Part shown: positions 42,647-52,363 of the stretch, one piece after another
How positions within the stretch are numbered: position 1 is the stretch's first letter
Layout of the letters: every line of letters begins with the position of its first letter
Origin: Autumnicola psychrophila
Lineage (GTDB): Bacteria > Bacteroidota > Bacteroidia > Flavobacteriales > Flavobacteriaceae
Direction: 5' to 3'
DNA length: 64,000 nt
NCBI RefSeq assembly: GCF_031846645.1
Contig: NZ_JAVRHN010000001.1
Span: 1-64,000 of the forward strand
The notes under the pieces: model-generated
Database searches by the model: none
Seen by the model: only the letters and a program-made list of their open reading frames with translations
Told to the model about the DNA's origin: nothing
Position numbers and translations under genes: made by a program

Positions 42647-44125
42647 TTAATACGCCTTTGCAAATAGTACTCGCTGGGAAGAAGGTTTTCCTGTCAATAC
42701 ACAACTCCCCTCTTCTTTTTCCTTATTGAATGGCACACAGCGTATTGTGGCTTTTGTGAACTCCTTTATTTTGTTTTCTGTCTCTGGTGATCCATCCCAA
42801 TGAGCGGAAATAAAACCTCCTTTTTCTTTTAAAACTTTTTTAAACTCATCGAAAGAATCTACTTCAGTAATATGAGAATCCCTAAAGGACTTAGCTTTTT
42901 CAAATAAAGCATTCTGCATCTCTGTCATTAACCCGCTTACCTTTTCTACAACCTCATCCTGGTTTACAAATTCTTTGGTAAGAAGATCTCTTCTGGCAAG
43001 TTCCACTGTTCCTTTCTCTATATCCTTTGGGCCAATAGCCAGCCGCACCGGCACACCCTGAAGCTCATATTGGGCAAATTTCCACCCCGGCTTTTGCGTG
43101 TCACGATCATCATATTTCACAGAAATACCTTTAGCTCTTAAATCTGAAGCTAATTGATTGGCTACTTCAGAAATTTGATCCAATTGGTCGTCACTTTTAT
43201 ATATTGGCACAATCACCACCTGTATCGGTGCAAGGTTTGGAGGAAGAACTAGTCCGTTATCATCACTATGGGTCATGATAAGTGCACCCATTAGTCTTGT
43301 AGAAACTCCCCAGGAGGTAGCCCAAACATGCTCAAGCCCGCCCTCTTTAGAGGCAAATTTTACATCAAATGCCTTTGCAAAATTCTGACCCAGGAAATGT
43401 GAAGTTCCCGCCTGTAAGGCTTTGCCATCCTGCATAAGAGCTTCAATACAATAAGTTTCTTCTGCACCTGCAAATCGCTCATTTTCGGTTTTACTCCCTT
43501 TAACTACAGGAATAGCCATGAATTCTTCAGCAAAAGTGGCGTAAATATTATTCATCTGCATTGCCTCATCTAAAGCTTCCTGCTTTGTAGCATGTGCGGT
43601 ATGTCCTTCCTGCCATAGAAATTCTGCCGTACGGAGGAATAACCTTGTTCTCATTTCCCATCGAACAACATTTGCCCACTGGTTAATGAGAATAGGCAAA
43701 TCCCGATAGGATTGAACCCAATTTTTATAGGTGTTCCAGATAATAGCTTCTGAAGTAGGTCTCACTACCAACTCCTCATCCAGCTTTGCATCAGGATCTA
43801 CCATTAGTTTTCCGGGTTCGTCGGGATTATTTTTTAGACGATAATGCGTTACTACCGCACATTCCTTTGCAAAACCTTCGGCATTTTTTTCTTCAGCTTC
43901 AAAAAGGCTTTTCGGTACAAAAAGCGGAAAATAAGCATTTTGATGCCCTGTTTCCTTAAACATTTTATCCAATTGAGCCTGCATCTTCTCCCATATCGCA
44001 TATCCATACGGTTTTATAACCATACAGCCACGCACAGCCGAGTTCTCTGCGAGATCGGCTTTTACAACCAATTCATTATACCATCTTGAGTAATCCTCAC
44101 TTCTGGTAGTTAGTTTCTTCCCCAT
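42647..44125 (-). CDS. proS: Prolyl-tRNA synthetase, archaeal/eukaryotic-type
   Basis: A 492-aa class II aminoacyl-tRNA synthetase charging tRNA-Pro. Motif 2 (RWEMRTRLFLRTAEFLWQEGHTAH near 155) and motif 3 (GVSTRLMGALIMTHSDD near 270) are visible, followed by the anticodon-binding domain. The short form lacks the bacterial editing insert and ends in the zinc-like domain with terminal Tyr (SSQRVLFAKAY), as in archaeal-type ProRS. The start MGKKLTTRSEDYSRWYN is the usual one. Confidence 0.95.
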   Translation of the reverse strand: MGKKLTTRSEDYSRWYNELVVKADLAENSAVRGCMVIKPYGYAIWEKMQAQLDKMFKETGHQNAYFPLFVPKSLFEAEEKNAEGFAKECAVVTHYRLKNNPDEPGKLMVDPDAKLDEELVVRPTSEAIIWNTYKNWVQSYRDLPILINQWANVVRWEMRTRLFLRTAEFLWQEGHTAHATKQEALDEAMQMNNIYATFAEEFMAIPVVKGSKTENERFAGAEETYCIEALMQDGKALQAGTSHFLGQNFAKAFDVKFASKEGGLEHVWATSWGVSTRLMGALIMTHSDDNGLVLPPNLAPIQVVIVPIYKSDDQLDQISEVANQLASDLRAKGISVKYDDRDTQKPGWKFAQYELQGVPVRLAIGPKDIEKGTVELARRDLLTKEFVNQDEVVEKVSGLMTEMQNALFEKAKSFRDSHITEVDSFDEFKKVLKEKGGFISAHWDGSPETENKIKEFTKATIRCVPFNKEKEEGSCVLTGKPSSQRVLFAKAY

Positions 44126-44200
44126 TAATCAGTTATTTGGCACAAAACTTGTGTTTGTTATACACAGGTTAAATCCCCTGTTAGTTAGCGCAAAACTAAC

Positions 44201-44208
44201 TATTTTTG
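44201..44208 (+). promoter_or_regulatory. -7 promoter element for the Arg/Ser-rich lipoprotein gene
   Basis: TATTTTTG fits TAnnTTTG, 22 bp before the start at 44231. Confidence 0.55.
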
Positions 44209-44230
44209 TAATGTTCAACAATAAAATACA

Positions 44231-45400
44231 ATGCTAATGATACGCAATAACAAGAAATATCGACAGTTTTCCTTCTTCATGGCCCCTGTATTTTTGCTAT
44301 TGTTAGCATCCTGCGGTTCTTACGAATATACAGGTTACGGCAACGATGGCATTTATGGTGATGCGAATCCTGATGTTCGCTATGACCGCAGGACTGAAAG
44401 TCGACAAGATCGCTATATAGAAGAGCCAAACAACAATAACAGCAGTGAGTATTATAAAAATATGTTTGCTGAAAAATCTCAGATGTACAATGATGTTCTG
44501 GAAAACGGCGCCATATTTACTGATGTAGAATCTTATTCTTCTACAGAAGGTCAGGATGAAGAGTACTATGATGATTCTATCGCCTACACTGGTGGTTATG
44601 CACCATGGGGAGGGGATCCTGATGAATATACTGTCAACATTTATAATAATGGCTGGCATGGCGGATTTATGAATCCTTACCGTTGGGGCTGGGGTAACAG
44701 ATTTGGATATGGGTATGCCGGATATGGAGGATTTTGGGGAGACCCCTACTGGGGAGGATGGGATCCTTTCTGGGGACCAGGATTTGGACATCCATTTATG
44801 GGAGGTTATGGAATGGGATTTGGACACCCTTTTATGGGTTACGGAATGGGCTACGGCTGGGGTTATTCCGGTTTTTACAATCCCTATATTTACAATCGTG
44901 GCATTTTTAACCGTGGCTGGTATGGATCTCCATATTACGGACGATATGATAACAGGCGCGATGTTGCCTATAACGAAGGAAGAAGAAGCTCAAGACAATC
45001 TTATTCTGACAGGAGTACGAGAAATTCTTCTGTTAGTACAGCACGTTCAAGAAACTCCTCTTATTCACGAAGCATAAGGGAAATAAGAAATAACAGATCT
45101 GCAGATTATAGCGGTTCCCGCAGCAGATCTGTAAGATCTTCTAGTGACGACTCTAACGTCTATAGCAGAAGTGCCACCAGATCTACTCCTGTAAGAGTAA
45201 ATACCGAATCATCAAGAAGAAATAATTCCTACCAAAGATCCTCCTCCCCTACCAGGAGTAGAAGTACGCAAACAAGATCTTCCACCCCTACAAGAAGTAG
45301 CAGCGGAAGTGTACGCAGCTCCAGCAGCTCAGGAAGAAGTAGTTCTGGCACCAGAAGTTCTGGTGGAGGACGTTCTTCTTCAAGAGGAGGCAGAGGATAG
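44231..45400 (+). CDS. Low-complexity lipoprotein: Gly/Tyr/Trp-rich middle, Arg/Ser-rich tail
   Basis: A 389-aa protein of unknown function. The signal peptide ends in a lipobox (LLLLASC near residue 28). Residues about 35-125 are acidic and polar. Residues about 130-225 are packed with G, Y, W, F and P (WGWGNRFGYGYAGYGG and similar). Residues about 245-389 are dominated by R and S (SRSRSVRSSSDDSN, SSGRSSSGTRSSGGG). Such composition suggests a flexible, sticky surface or envelope protein. A second ATG six bases downstream is an alternative start. A strong terminator follows. Confidence 0.8.
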   Translation: MLMIRNNKKYRQFSFFMAPVFLLLLASCGSYEYTGYGNDGIYGDANPDVRYDRRTESRQDRYIEEPNNNNSSEYYKNMFAEKSQMYNDVLENGAIFTDVESYSSTEGQDEEYYDDSIAYTGGYAPWGGDPDEYTVNIYNNGWHGGFMNPYRWGWGNRFGYGYAGYGGFWGDPYWGGWDPFWGPGFGHPFMGGYGMGFGHPFMGYGMGYGWGYSGFYNPYIYNRGIFNRGWYGSPYYGRYDNRRDVAYNEGRRSSRQSYSDRSTRNSSVSTARSRNSSYSRSIREIRNNRSADYSGSRSRSVRSSSDDSNVYSRSATRSTPVRVNTESSRRNNSYQRSSSPTRSRSTQTRSSTPTRSSSGSVRSSSSSGRSSSGTRSSGGGRSSSRGGRG

Positions 45401-45434
45401 GATAATATAATTTCATCAAAATTCTTTTACATTC

Positions 45435-45466
45435 GACCTTACAGCAAAAGACTGTAAGGTCTTTTG
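45435..45466 (+). terminator. Rho-independent terminator after the Arg/Ser-rich gene
   Basis: Arms GACCTTACAG (45435-45444) and CTGTAAGGTC (45452-45461), followed by TTTTG. Confidence 0.85.
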
Positions 45467-45493
45467 TAATACCTATTTAAAAAATTCCATACT

Positions 45494-46981
45494 ATGAAAA
45501 AGTTACTTTTAACGATTTGTATTGGCTTGCTCTCGCTCTCATACGTAGCAGGACAAACTACTGCAGATGCTTACAGATATTCTTCAGAAGAATTAACCGG
45601 GACAGCACGTTACCTTGCTATGAGCGGAGCCTTTGGTGCTCTTGGCGGTGATATGTCTGCACTAAATATAAATCCCGCCGGTTCTGCGGTCTTTTTGAAT
45701 AGTTTTGCAACCATTACTCTGGATCACCGTAACTCTGAAAATGCGGTTAATTATTACAATGGATTAACTACAAGTGAAAGATCAGACTTTAATTTTTCAC
45801 AGGCTGGTGGTGTATTAGTATTTCAGGGAAACGACGACAATTCATGGAGAAAATTTACTCTGGGTATTAATTTCTCTGAAACCAATAACTTTGATGATAA
45901 CTTTATTGCCCAGGGAACCAGTAATGCTTCAATAGATGAATATTTTTTAGGCTATGCTGAAGGTTTTCCTTTAGATTTACTTGAAAACAGGGACTACTTA
46001 TATCTTGGAGAAATAGAAGGATATGGTGCACAACAGGCATTTTTAGGATATCAAGGATATATTATAGATCCGGTTAGTACAGATCTTGACAATACTTCTT
46101 ACACCTCGGCTATTGCAGAGGGTAGTTTTTCTCAAAATTACGCTATGGCATCGACAGGGATGAACGGGAAATTGTCTTTTAATTTCGCAACACAGTATCA
46201 GGATTTCCTTTATTTGGGGTTAAATTTGAACAGCCACTTCTTAAACTATGAGAGTTCTTCGATTTTTACTGAATTTAATAACAATTCTGGCAGTAATACT
46301 ACTTATGTCGAGTTCGAGAATAATCTTAGCACAACTGGTGATGGGTTCTCTTTCCAGCTCGGTGCCATTGCTAAAGTAAACAAAAGTGTAAGATTAGGTG
46401 CTTCTTACGAATCGCCTACATGGTATAACATAAGAGAAGAAAGCATGCAATATCTGGAAACGGATAATGATGTGGAAGGCACAACCGTAGTCAATCCTGA
46501 TGTCCTGAATGTCTACCCGGATTATACTCTAAAAACCCCCGGCAAGTACACTGGAAGTCTTGCAGTGCTATTCGGGGGCAGTGGATTAGTTAGTTTTGAC
46601 TATTCTTATAAAGATTACACTACGATGGAATTTCAACCTACAAATGATCCCGATTTCCGTATACAAAACCAGGACATTGCGAATAATTTTCAGGCAGCTT
46701 CAAGCTACAGGCTTGGTGGCGAATATAGAATCCAGGGCTGGAGTTTACGCGGCGGATATCGCTTTGAAGAAAGTCCATATAATAATGACAGCAACTTAGG
46801 AGAAGTAACCGGATACTCTGGAGGTTTGGGATATAATTTTGGATCGGTTAAACTGGATCTTGCCTATAACCAAACAGAGTATTCAGAATCCAGAGAATTA
46901 TATAATGTCGGATTCACCAACACAGCAAATATCGACCGTGATATTTCTAATTTTGTAATTTCCCTAAGCTTCGGTTTATAA
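45494..46981 (+). CDS. OmpP1/FadL-family outer-membrane protein
   Basis: A 495-aa beta-barrel protein with a signal peptide ending near residue 20 (SYVAGQ). The N-terminal hatch-like region ARYLAMSGAFGALGGDMSALNINPAGSA near 38-66 is characteristic of FadL/TodX-type proteins in Bacteroidota. The rest is alternating beta strands ending in NFVISLSFGL. It probably lets hydrophobic compounds cross the outer membrane; ligand unknown. A large hairpin separates it from the convergent gene. Confidence 0.85.
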   Translation: MKKLLLTICIGLLSLSYVAGQTTADAYRYSSEELTGTARYLAMSGAFGALGGDMSALNINPAGSAVFLNSFATITLDHRNSENAVNYYNGLTTSERSDFNFSQAGGVLVFQGNDDNSWRKFTLGINFSETNNFDDNFIAQGTSNASIDEYFLGYAEGFPLDLLENRDYLYLGEIEGYGAQQAFLGYQGYIIDPVSTDLDNTSYTSAIAEGSFSQNYAMASTGMNGKLSFNFATQYQDFLYLGLNLNSHFLNYESSSIFTEFNNNSGSNTTYVEFENNLSTTGDGFSFQLGAIAKVNKSVRLGASYESPTWYNIREESMQYLETDNDVEGTTVVNPDVLNVYPDYTLKTPGKYTGSLAVLFGGSGLVSFDYSYKDYTTMEFQPTNDPDFRIQNQDIANNFQAASSYRLGGEYRIQGWSLRGGYRFEESPYNNDSNLGEVTGYSGGLGYNFGSVKLDLAYNQTEYSESRELYNVGFTNTANIDRDISNFVISLSFGL

Positions 46982-46994
46982 CTAACACAGTTTA

Positions 46995-47050
46995 AGATAA
47001 AAAAGGTCTAAAAAAGTGAGGCTGTCTCTTGTTTTTTAGACCCTTTTTTA
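46995..47050. terminator. Bidirectional terminator between convergent genes
   Basis: Arms GGTCTAAAAAA (47005-47015) and TTTTTTAGACC (47032-47042), extended by GATAAAAAA and TTTTTTATC on the outside. A and T runs on both sides serve both strands. Confidence 0.85.
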
Positions 47051-48898
47051 TCTTACAAGACTAAAATTACCGCTGAATTCTCCTTTATTACCGGTAAGCT
47101 CATCCACAAATATTATTTTAAACCAGTAATCATCAGCGGGAAGGTCTTTTCCGTTTGTTGTCCCATCCCATCCTGGTCCTGAAGGAGATATCTGCTTCAA
47201 CAACCTTCCATACCGGTCAAAGATATAAATGACCCTTATTGCTAAATTGCTTTCTTCATTTTGATTAATCAAGGTCCAGGTGTCGTTATAACCATCGGAA
47301 TTTGGTGTGAAAAAACGCATGTAACCTACAATGCTAAAATCATCGGAACTGGTAATACCGCAGCCATTGATTTCTCTTGCCCTAACCACATGATTTCCCG
47401 GCTTTACATTCTGGAATACGGCACCAGATTGCCATCTTCCGTCATCGAGTTGGTATTCATATTCTGTTGCTTCGCCAACACCCTGTATAGCTTCAGCCGT
47501 TACAATAGTCCCACCTGTAAAATCATTACCTTCAATATTAATAAGCACTTCAGAAGGTGCTGAAGTATATCGGAATTCAGTCTCAAAATTTCGGCTGCAT
47601 CCGGTTTCATTATCAGTAAGGAGCAGCCTGTAACTCTGTAAAGGCGGAACTTCAGAAAAAGAGAGAAAGGCTTCATTAGAAACTATTCCGCTATTATTCC
47701 TCCATTGATAAGAATATCCTGTTCCCAGTTCACTCCCAATCACTATTTCACTTTGCAAATCTCCATTAGGGTTCAGGCAAACCTGAGTTATTTCATCAAG
47801 ATTTACTTCAGGAAAAACCGTTTGATCAAACCCAAAGGAAACCAAACCTGATCTGCAGCCACTCTCTACGCCTACAACTTGCGCAAAAACTTCCTCGCCT
47901 TCTTCCCAAATGTATGCTGCAGGAGAATTAACCGGTATATCTTCCTGTCCTGCTGCTTCAGAATCATAGAATCTTACACTGTAGTTTTCCCGGTTTGAAT
48001 TACCGGATAAAATTTGTGCAGATGCTTCAGTTAAATTTACAGGCTCACCTTCCTTCGAGCAGATCACAAAATCTGCAGGTAAAGTAGCCACAGGCTCATC
48101 ATAAAAGGTGACGTCTACATCATCCTCTGACGTCTCATCACCTTCAGAATTAGTTACTACTACTCTATAATTTCCGCTCGACAAAACACTTAAAGTAGGA
48201 CTGGTTTTGCCCGGAAGAAGATCATAGGTAGCAGAATCATCATTGTAAACAAACCATTCATAATCTGTCGCTCCCTCTGTTTCGCCATCAAGAATAACTT
48301 CCTCTTCACCACAACCTATCCTATCATCTCCTAATGTGCTCTCCAGAATACTACAATCTGTCGCACCAGCACCCGTCTGGGAAGAATTTGTTTGCTGCAG
48401 GCTAATATAACCCGGGGACTCCGAAAAATTTGTGATAAGAACAATATAAATATCATCGGCCTTGGCGTTGTTAATAGTCATACCCTCTACAGCTGATTCT
48501 GAAAAACTACAATCAATGAGGTTCTCCCTGCTTAAAGCAGCATCATTACAATAATCTTCATCTTCATTAAAAGGGCCCCACACGGCAAAATCTACATCGA
48601 GATTTGTTCCTGAACCATTTTCATATTGAAATTGCGAAATTTTAAATTCAAGATTTCCTGAATTTTCTATCTGAAGATAAAACCAGGCTGGGTATGGTTG
48701 TGAAAGCAGGCATCCGTAATATGGACCTGCTTGTCCATTGGCCAGAGAACCACTTGAAAAATTTGAATTTGGAAAAACCAGTTCCTGATCTCCCGCACAA
48801 AAAGGTTCAACATCCTCACACAAGCTCCCCTGGCCGTAGGATTTTGCCATAAAAAATAAGCATATCGCAAATAAATGTATTAAAAACTTAGGTTTCAT
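47048..48898 (-). CDS. T9SS type B sorting-domain secreted protein
   Basis: A protein of about 616 aa. I start it at 48898 (MKPKFLIHLFAICLFFMAKSYGQ), a clean signal peptide; the upstream ATG adds only seven residues. The body carries Ig/PKD-like beta domains with paired cysteines. The C-terminal ~90 residues are a type B (gliding-motility) sorting domain: FFTPNSDGYNDTWTLIN, IYIFDRYGRLLKQISPSGPGWDGTTNGKDLPADDYWF. It should be exported by the type IX secretion system and held on the surface. The ligand is unknown. Confidence 0.88.
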   Translation of the reverse strand: MKPKFLIHLFAICLFFMAKSYGQGSLCEDVEPFCAGDQELVFPNSNFSSGSLANGQAGPYYGCLLSQPYPAWFYLQIENSGNLEFKISQFQYENGSGTNLDVDFAVWGPFNEDEDYCNDAALSRENLIDCSFSESAVEGMTINNAKADDIYIVLITNFSESPGYISLQQTNSSQTGAGATDCSILESTLGDDRIGCGEEEVILDGETEGATDYEWFVYNDDSATYDLLPGKTSPTLSVLSSGNYRVVVTNSEGDETSEDDVDVTFYDEPVATLPADFVICSKEGEPVNLTEASAQILSGNSNRENYSVRFYDSEAAGQEDIPVNSPAAYIWEEGEEVFAQVVGVESGCRSGLVSFGFDQTVFPEVNLDEITQVCLNPNGDLQSEIVIGSELGTGYSYQWRNNSGIVSNEAFLSFSEVPPLQSYRLLLTDNETGCSRNFETEFRYTSAPSEVLINIEGNDFTGGTIVTAEAIQGVGEATEYEYQLDDGRWQSGAVFQNVKPGNHVVRAREINGCGITSSDDFSIVGYMRFFTPNSDGYNDTWTLINQNEESNLAIRVIYIFDRYGRLLKQISPSGPGWDGTTNGKDLPADDYWFKIIFVDELTGNKGEFSGNFSLVR

Positions 48899-48991
48899 TA
48901 AATATTGGCTCTGCTGCAAATTAAAGAATAAAATCCTAATACTTTTTATTAGGCTTTCAATTAACTATTCTCCTAAAAGCTTATAAATATG

Positions 48992-48999
48992 TATCTTTG
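48992..48999 (+). promoter_or_regulatory. -7 promoter element for folE
   Basis: TATCTTTG fits TAnnTTTG and lies 42 bp before the preferred folE start at 49042. Transcription starting after it would exclude the upstream start at 48997. Confidence 0.55.
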
Positions 49000-49041
49000 C
49001 AAGCTAAACTCCCGGTTTACGACTATTATTGTAAAAATAGG

Positions 49042-49719
49042 ATGAAAATAGATAAGATTTTGAATGAAATAGATGAATTTGGAGAAGCGCACGCAAGTAG
49101 TAGTGCTGAAACTCCTCTTCGTGATGATGCTTTTGAAATAAGTGACCTTGAAAAAATTGAACTTATTAAAAAGGATGTAAACAGCATCATGAAGACTCTT
49201 GGTCTTGACCTGACCGACGATAGCCTAAAAGGAACACCACAGCGAGTGGCAAAGATGTTTGTTAATGAAATTTTTTCTGGTCTTGATCCAAAGAGAAAGC
49301 CTAAAGCATCAACTTTTGATAACAAATACAAGTATGGCGAAATGCTTGTTGAAAAGAATATCACGGTTTATTCTACATGTGAGCATCATTTACTACCTAT
49401 CGTGGGAAAAGCACATGTGGCATACATCTCCAACGGATCGGTTGTTGGTCTTTCTAAAATGAACCGTATAGTAGATTACTTCGCTAAGCGCCCACAGGTA
49501 CAGGAGCGTCTCACTATGCAAATTGTTCAGGAATTACAGCGCGTACTTGGAACCAAAGACGTTGCCTGTGTAATAGACGCAAAACATTTATGCGTTAATA
49601 GCCGGGGCATTCGGGATATCGAAAGTAGCACGGTTACCAGTGAGTTTGGAGGAGCGTTTAAAGAAAAAGAGGTCAAACGTGAATTTTTAGATTACATTAA
49701 ACTGGACACTACTTTCTAA
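49042..49719 (+). CDS. folE: GTP cyclohydrolase I
   Basis: A 225-aa enzyme that opens GTP to 7,8-dihydroneopterin triphosphate, the first step of folate or biopterin synthesis. Start chosen at 49042 (MKIDKILNEIDEFGEAH); the longer frame begins inside the promoter element. The zinc and catalytic motif STCEHHLLPIVGKAHVAYIS is near 113-132, and LSKMNRIVDYFAKRPQVQERLT plus DAKHLCVNSRG complete the tunnel fold. It is followed by cysS after 37 bp. Confidence 0.95.
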   Translation: MKIDKILNEIDEFGEAHASSSAETPLRDDAFEISDLEKIELIKKDVNSIMKTLGLDLTDDSLKGTPQRVAKMFVNEIFSGLDPKRKPKASTFDNKYKYGEMLVEKNITVYSTCEHHLLPIVGKAHVAYISNGSVVGLSKMNRIVDYFAKRPQVQERLTMQIVQELQRVLGTKDVACVIDAKHLCVNSRGIRDIESSTVTSEFGGAFKEKEVKREFLDYIKLDTTF

Positions 49720-49756
49720 CTAGCTGTACAATTATTATTAAAACAACAAGGTATCT

Positions 49757-51241
49757 ATGGCGCTTTTCCAGGAACAAAGCTTAAAGATTTACAACTCCAT
49801 GACGGGTGAAAAGGAAGAATTCACTCCTATTAATGAAGGTAATATTGGAATGTATGTTTGCGGACCAACCGTTTACAGTAATGTGCACCTTGGCAATTGC
49901 AGGACTTTCATTTCTTTTGACCTTGTTTTCAGATATTTAAAACACCTGGGATATAAAGTACGATATGTCAGGAATATAACAGATGCCGGGCATCTGGAAA
50001 ATGACGCTGAAACAGGGGAAGATCGCATAGCCAAAAAAGCACGCCTTGAGCAAATCGAACCTATGGAGGTTGTGCAACGCTACACTATTGATTTTCACAA
50101 CATCCTTGAGAAATTTAACAACCTTCCCCCCAGCATCGAACCTACAGCCACCGGTCATATTGTTGAGCAAATTGAAATCATTAAAACTATAATTGAAAAT
50201 GGTTTTGCTTACGAAGCAAACGGATCAGTATATTTTGATGTCCTTAAATTTAATGAGAAAAACAATTACGGCAAATTAAGCGGCAGAGCCATTGAGGATA
50301 TGATCGCCAATACAAGGGAACTTGCTGCACAGAGCGACAAGAGAAATCCGCAGGATTTTGCGCTTTGGAAAAAAGCAGAACCACAGCATATAATGAGATG
50401 GCCTTCTCCCTGGAGTGACGGTTTTCCTGGATGGCATCTGGAGTGTACTGTTATGAGTACAAAATATCTGGGTGAAGAATTTGATATTCACGGCGGCGGA
50501 ATGGATTTGAAATTCCCACATCACGAATGTGAAATTGCCCAGGGAGAAGCTGCAACAGGAAAAAATCCCGTTAATTATTGGATGCACGCTAACATGCTTA
50601 CCTTAAATGGTAAAAAAATGGCCAAAAGTACAGGTAATAATATCTTGCCTAACGATATTTTCAGCGGAAATAATGATATTCTAGATAAAGCTTTCTCGCC
50701 AAACGTAACCCGGTTTTTTATGCTTCAGGCTAATTACAGGAGCATTCTCGATTTTTCCAATGAAGCCCTTTCGGCAAGTGAAAAAGGCTTTAAAAGATTA
50801 ATGGAGGCCTATCATTCTATAGAAAATCTTCCTGTGAGCAACTCATCATCTTTTTCTTTACAAGACTGGAAACAGTCGTGTTATGATGCTATGAACGACG
50901 ACTTCAACAGCCCTATAGTAATTGCGAAATTATTTGATGCCGTTAAGAATATCAATAACATCAAAGAAGGAGCATCCACTATTACTTCAGAAGATAAAGA
51001 AGCTTTAAAGAAAACAATGTCGGACTTTATGTTTGATGTACTTGGATTAAAAGATGTGCTGGAGGAGAAGAATGACTCTACAGATAAACTCTCCAGTACT
51101 ATTGAACTTCTTATAGGCCTGAGAGCTGAAGCCCGTGCAAATAAAGATTTTGCCACGAGTGATAAAATCAGGGATCAGTTACAGGAGATGGGCATCCAGT
51201 TAAAAGATGGAAAAGAAGGCACTACGTTTTCCTTAAATTGA
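49757..51241 (+). CDS. cysS: Cysteinyl-tRNA synthetase
   Basis: A 494-aa class I synthetase. The HIGH-type motif is VHLGNCRTF near residue 40 within CGPTVYSNVHLGN, and the KMSKS-type motif is KKMAKSTGN near 285. The zinc-binding Cys/His residues include CGPTVYSN, ECTVMS and the HHECEIAQ stretch. The family length is normal. It precedes yidD by 4 bp. Confidence 0.96.
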   Translation: MALFQEQSLKIYNSMTGEKEEFTPINEGNIGMYVCGPTVYSNVHLGNCRTFISFDLVFRYLKHLGYKVRYVRNITDAGHLENDAETGEDRIAKKARLEQIEPMEVVQRYTIDFHNILEKFNNLPPSIEPTATGHIVEQIEIIKTIIENGFAYEANGSVYFDVLKFNEKNNYGKLSGRAIEDMIANTRELAAQSDKRNPQDFALWKKAEPQHIMRWPSPWSDGFPGWHLECTVMSTKYLGEEFDIHGGGMDLKFPHHECEIAQGEAATGKNPVNYWMHANMLTLNGKKMAKSTGNNILPNDIFSGNNDILDKAFSPNVTRFFMLQANYRSILDFSNEALSASEKGFKRLMEAYHSIENLPVSNSSSFSLQDWKQSCYDAMNDDFNSPIVIAKLFDAVKNINNIKEGASTITSEDKEALKKTMSDFMFDVLGLKDVLEEKNDSTDKLSSTIELLIGLRAEARANKDFATSDKIRDQLQEMGIQLKDGKEGTTFSLN

Positions 51242-51245
51242 TACT

Positions 51246-51485
51246 GTGAAGCGGTGGCTGGCATACCCATTTATAATCCTGGTAAAATTTTACCGGAAAT
51301 TTATTTCGCCACTAACCCCTGCCACGTGTCGCTATACTCCTACTTGTTCCCAATATACACTCACTGCCCTTGAGAGGTTTGGAATGTTTAAAGGCGGATG
51401 GATGAGTTTAAAAAGGATATTTAGCTGCCATCCCTGGGGAGGTTCCGGATATGATCCCGTACCTTCAAAATCTGCACATAAATGA
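51246..51485 (+). CDS. yidD: Membrane protein insertion efficiency factor YidD
   Basis: A 79-aa peripheral membrane protein thought to aid YidC/Sec insertion. The start is GTG at 51246 (MKRWLAYPFIILVKFYRKFISP). The cysteine motif CRYTPTCSQYTLTALERFG (about 28-46) and SCHPWGGSGYDPVP are diagnostic. It follows cysS by 4 bp, so it is translated from the same message. Confidence 0.93.
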   Translation: MKRWLAYPFIILVKFYRKFISPLTPATCRYTPTCSQYTLTALERFGMFKGGWMSLKRIFSCHPWGGSGYDPVPSKSAHK

Positions 51486-51541
51486 TATGGCAGAAACGTT
51501 CAAATATGTATATTTACTCTCCTAACAAATAAATTCCCTTC

Positions 51542-52363
51542 ATGTTATTCAACGCCATACAATGGAATCCTTCAGAAGGCCTGGATCTAGGTTTCTTTAT
51601 GCTTCACTACTACAGTTTAATGTTCCTAATCGCCTTTGGATTGGGATGGTATATCATGAAAAGCATATTTGTTAGAGAAAAGATTGAAATTGAGAAACTG
51701 GATTCCCTCTTTATATACACCGTTCTGGCAACTCTTATTGGAGCCAGGCTCGGCCACGTTATTTTTTATGACTGGGATTACTTTCAATATCACCTGCTGG
51801 AAATTTTTCTGCCGGTAAAATTCGAACCCGAATTTCAGTTTACCGGATTTAGAGGCCTTGCCAGCCATGGAGCGGCGCTGGGTATAATTGCAGCAATGTT
51901 CCTGTACAAAAAAAGGATATTAGATAGACCTGTTTTATGGATACTAGACCGGGTTGTTATTCCTGTAGCCTGTGGAGGAATATTTGTAAGAATCGGGAAC
52001 TTTATGAATTCAGAAATTGTTGGTAAACCTACGAATTCTGATTACGGAGTTATTTTTCAAAACTTAGGAGAGACATTTCCGCGGCATCCCGCCCAGTTAT
52101 ACGAATCGGTTTGTTATTTGGCAATTTTCGGATTCCTTTGGTATTTGTACTGGAAGACAGAAAAGAGATTTAAAATCGGATATATCTTTGGAGCTTTTCT
52201 TGTACTTCTCTGGACGGTTCGTTTCTTTATTGAATTCTTAAAGGAGCCACAAGTAGAGGAACGTGCAGTATGGCTGCTTAATACCGGGCAATGGCTAAGC
52301 ATTCCATTTATATTGGCTGGATTTTATTTCATGTTCAGATCCACTAAGAAACGTATGTTATGA
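51542..52363 (+). CDS. lgt: Prolipoprotein diacylglyceryl transferase
   Basis: A 273-aa inner-membrane enzyme with about seven helices that transfers diacylglycerol to the lipobox Cys of prolipoproteins. Signatures include GARLGHVIFYDWDYF near 59, FRGLASHGAALG near 101, RIGNFMNSEIVGKPTN near 159 and FPRHPAQLYESVCYL near 180. It overlaps the next gene by 4 bp (ATGA). It serves the many lipoproteins encoded in the PUL. Confidence 0.95.
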   Translation: MLFNAIQWNPSEGLDLGFFMLHYYSLMFLIAFGLGWYIMKSIFVREKIEIEKLDSLFIYTVLATLIGARLGHVIFYDWDYFQYHLLEIFLPVKFEPEFQFTGFRGLASHGAALGIIAAMFLYKKRILDRPVLWILDRVVIPVACGGIFVRIGNFMNSEIVGKPTNSDYGVIFQNLGETFPRHPAQLYESVCYLAIFGFLWYLYWKTEKRFKIGYIFGAFLVLLWTVRFFIEFLKEPQVEERAVWLLNTGQWLSIPFILAGFYFMFRSTKKRML

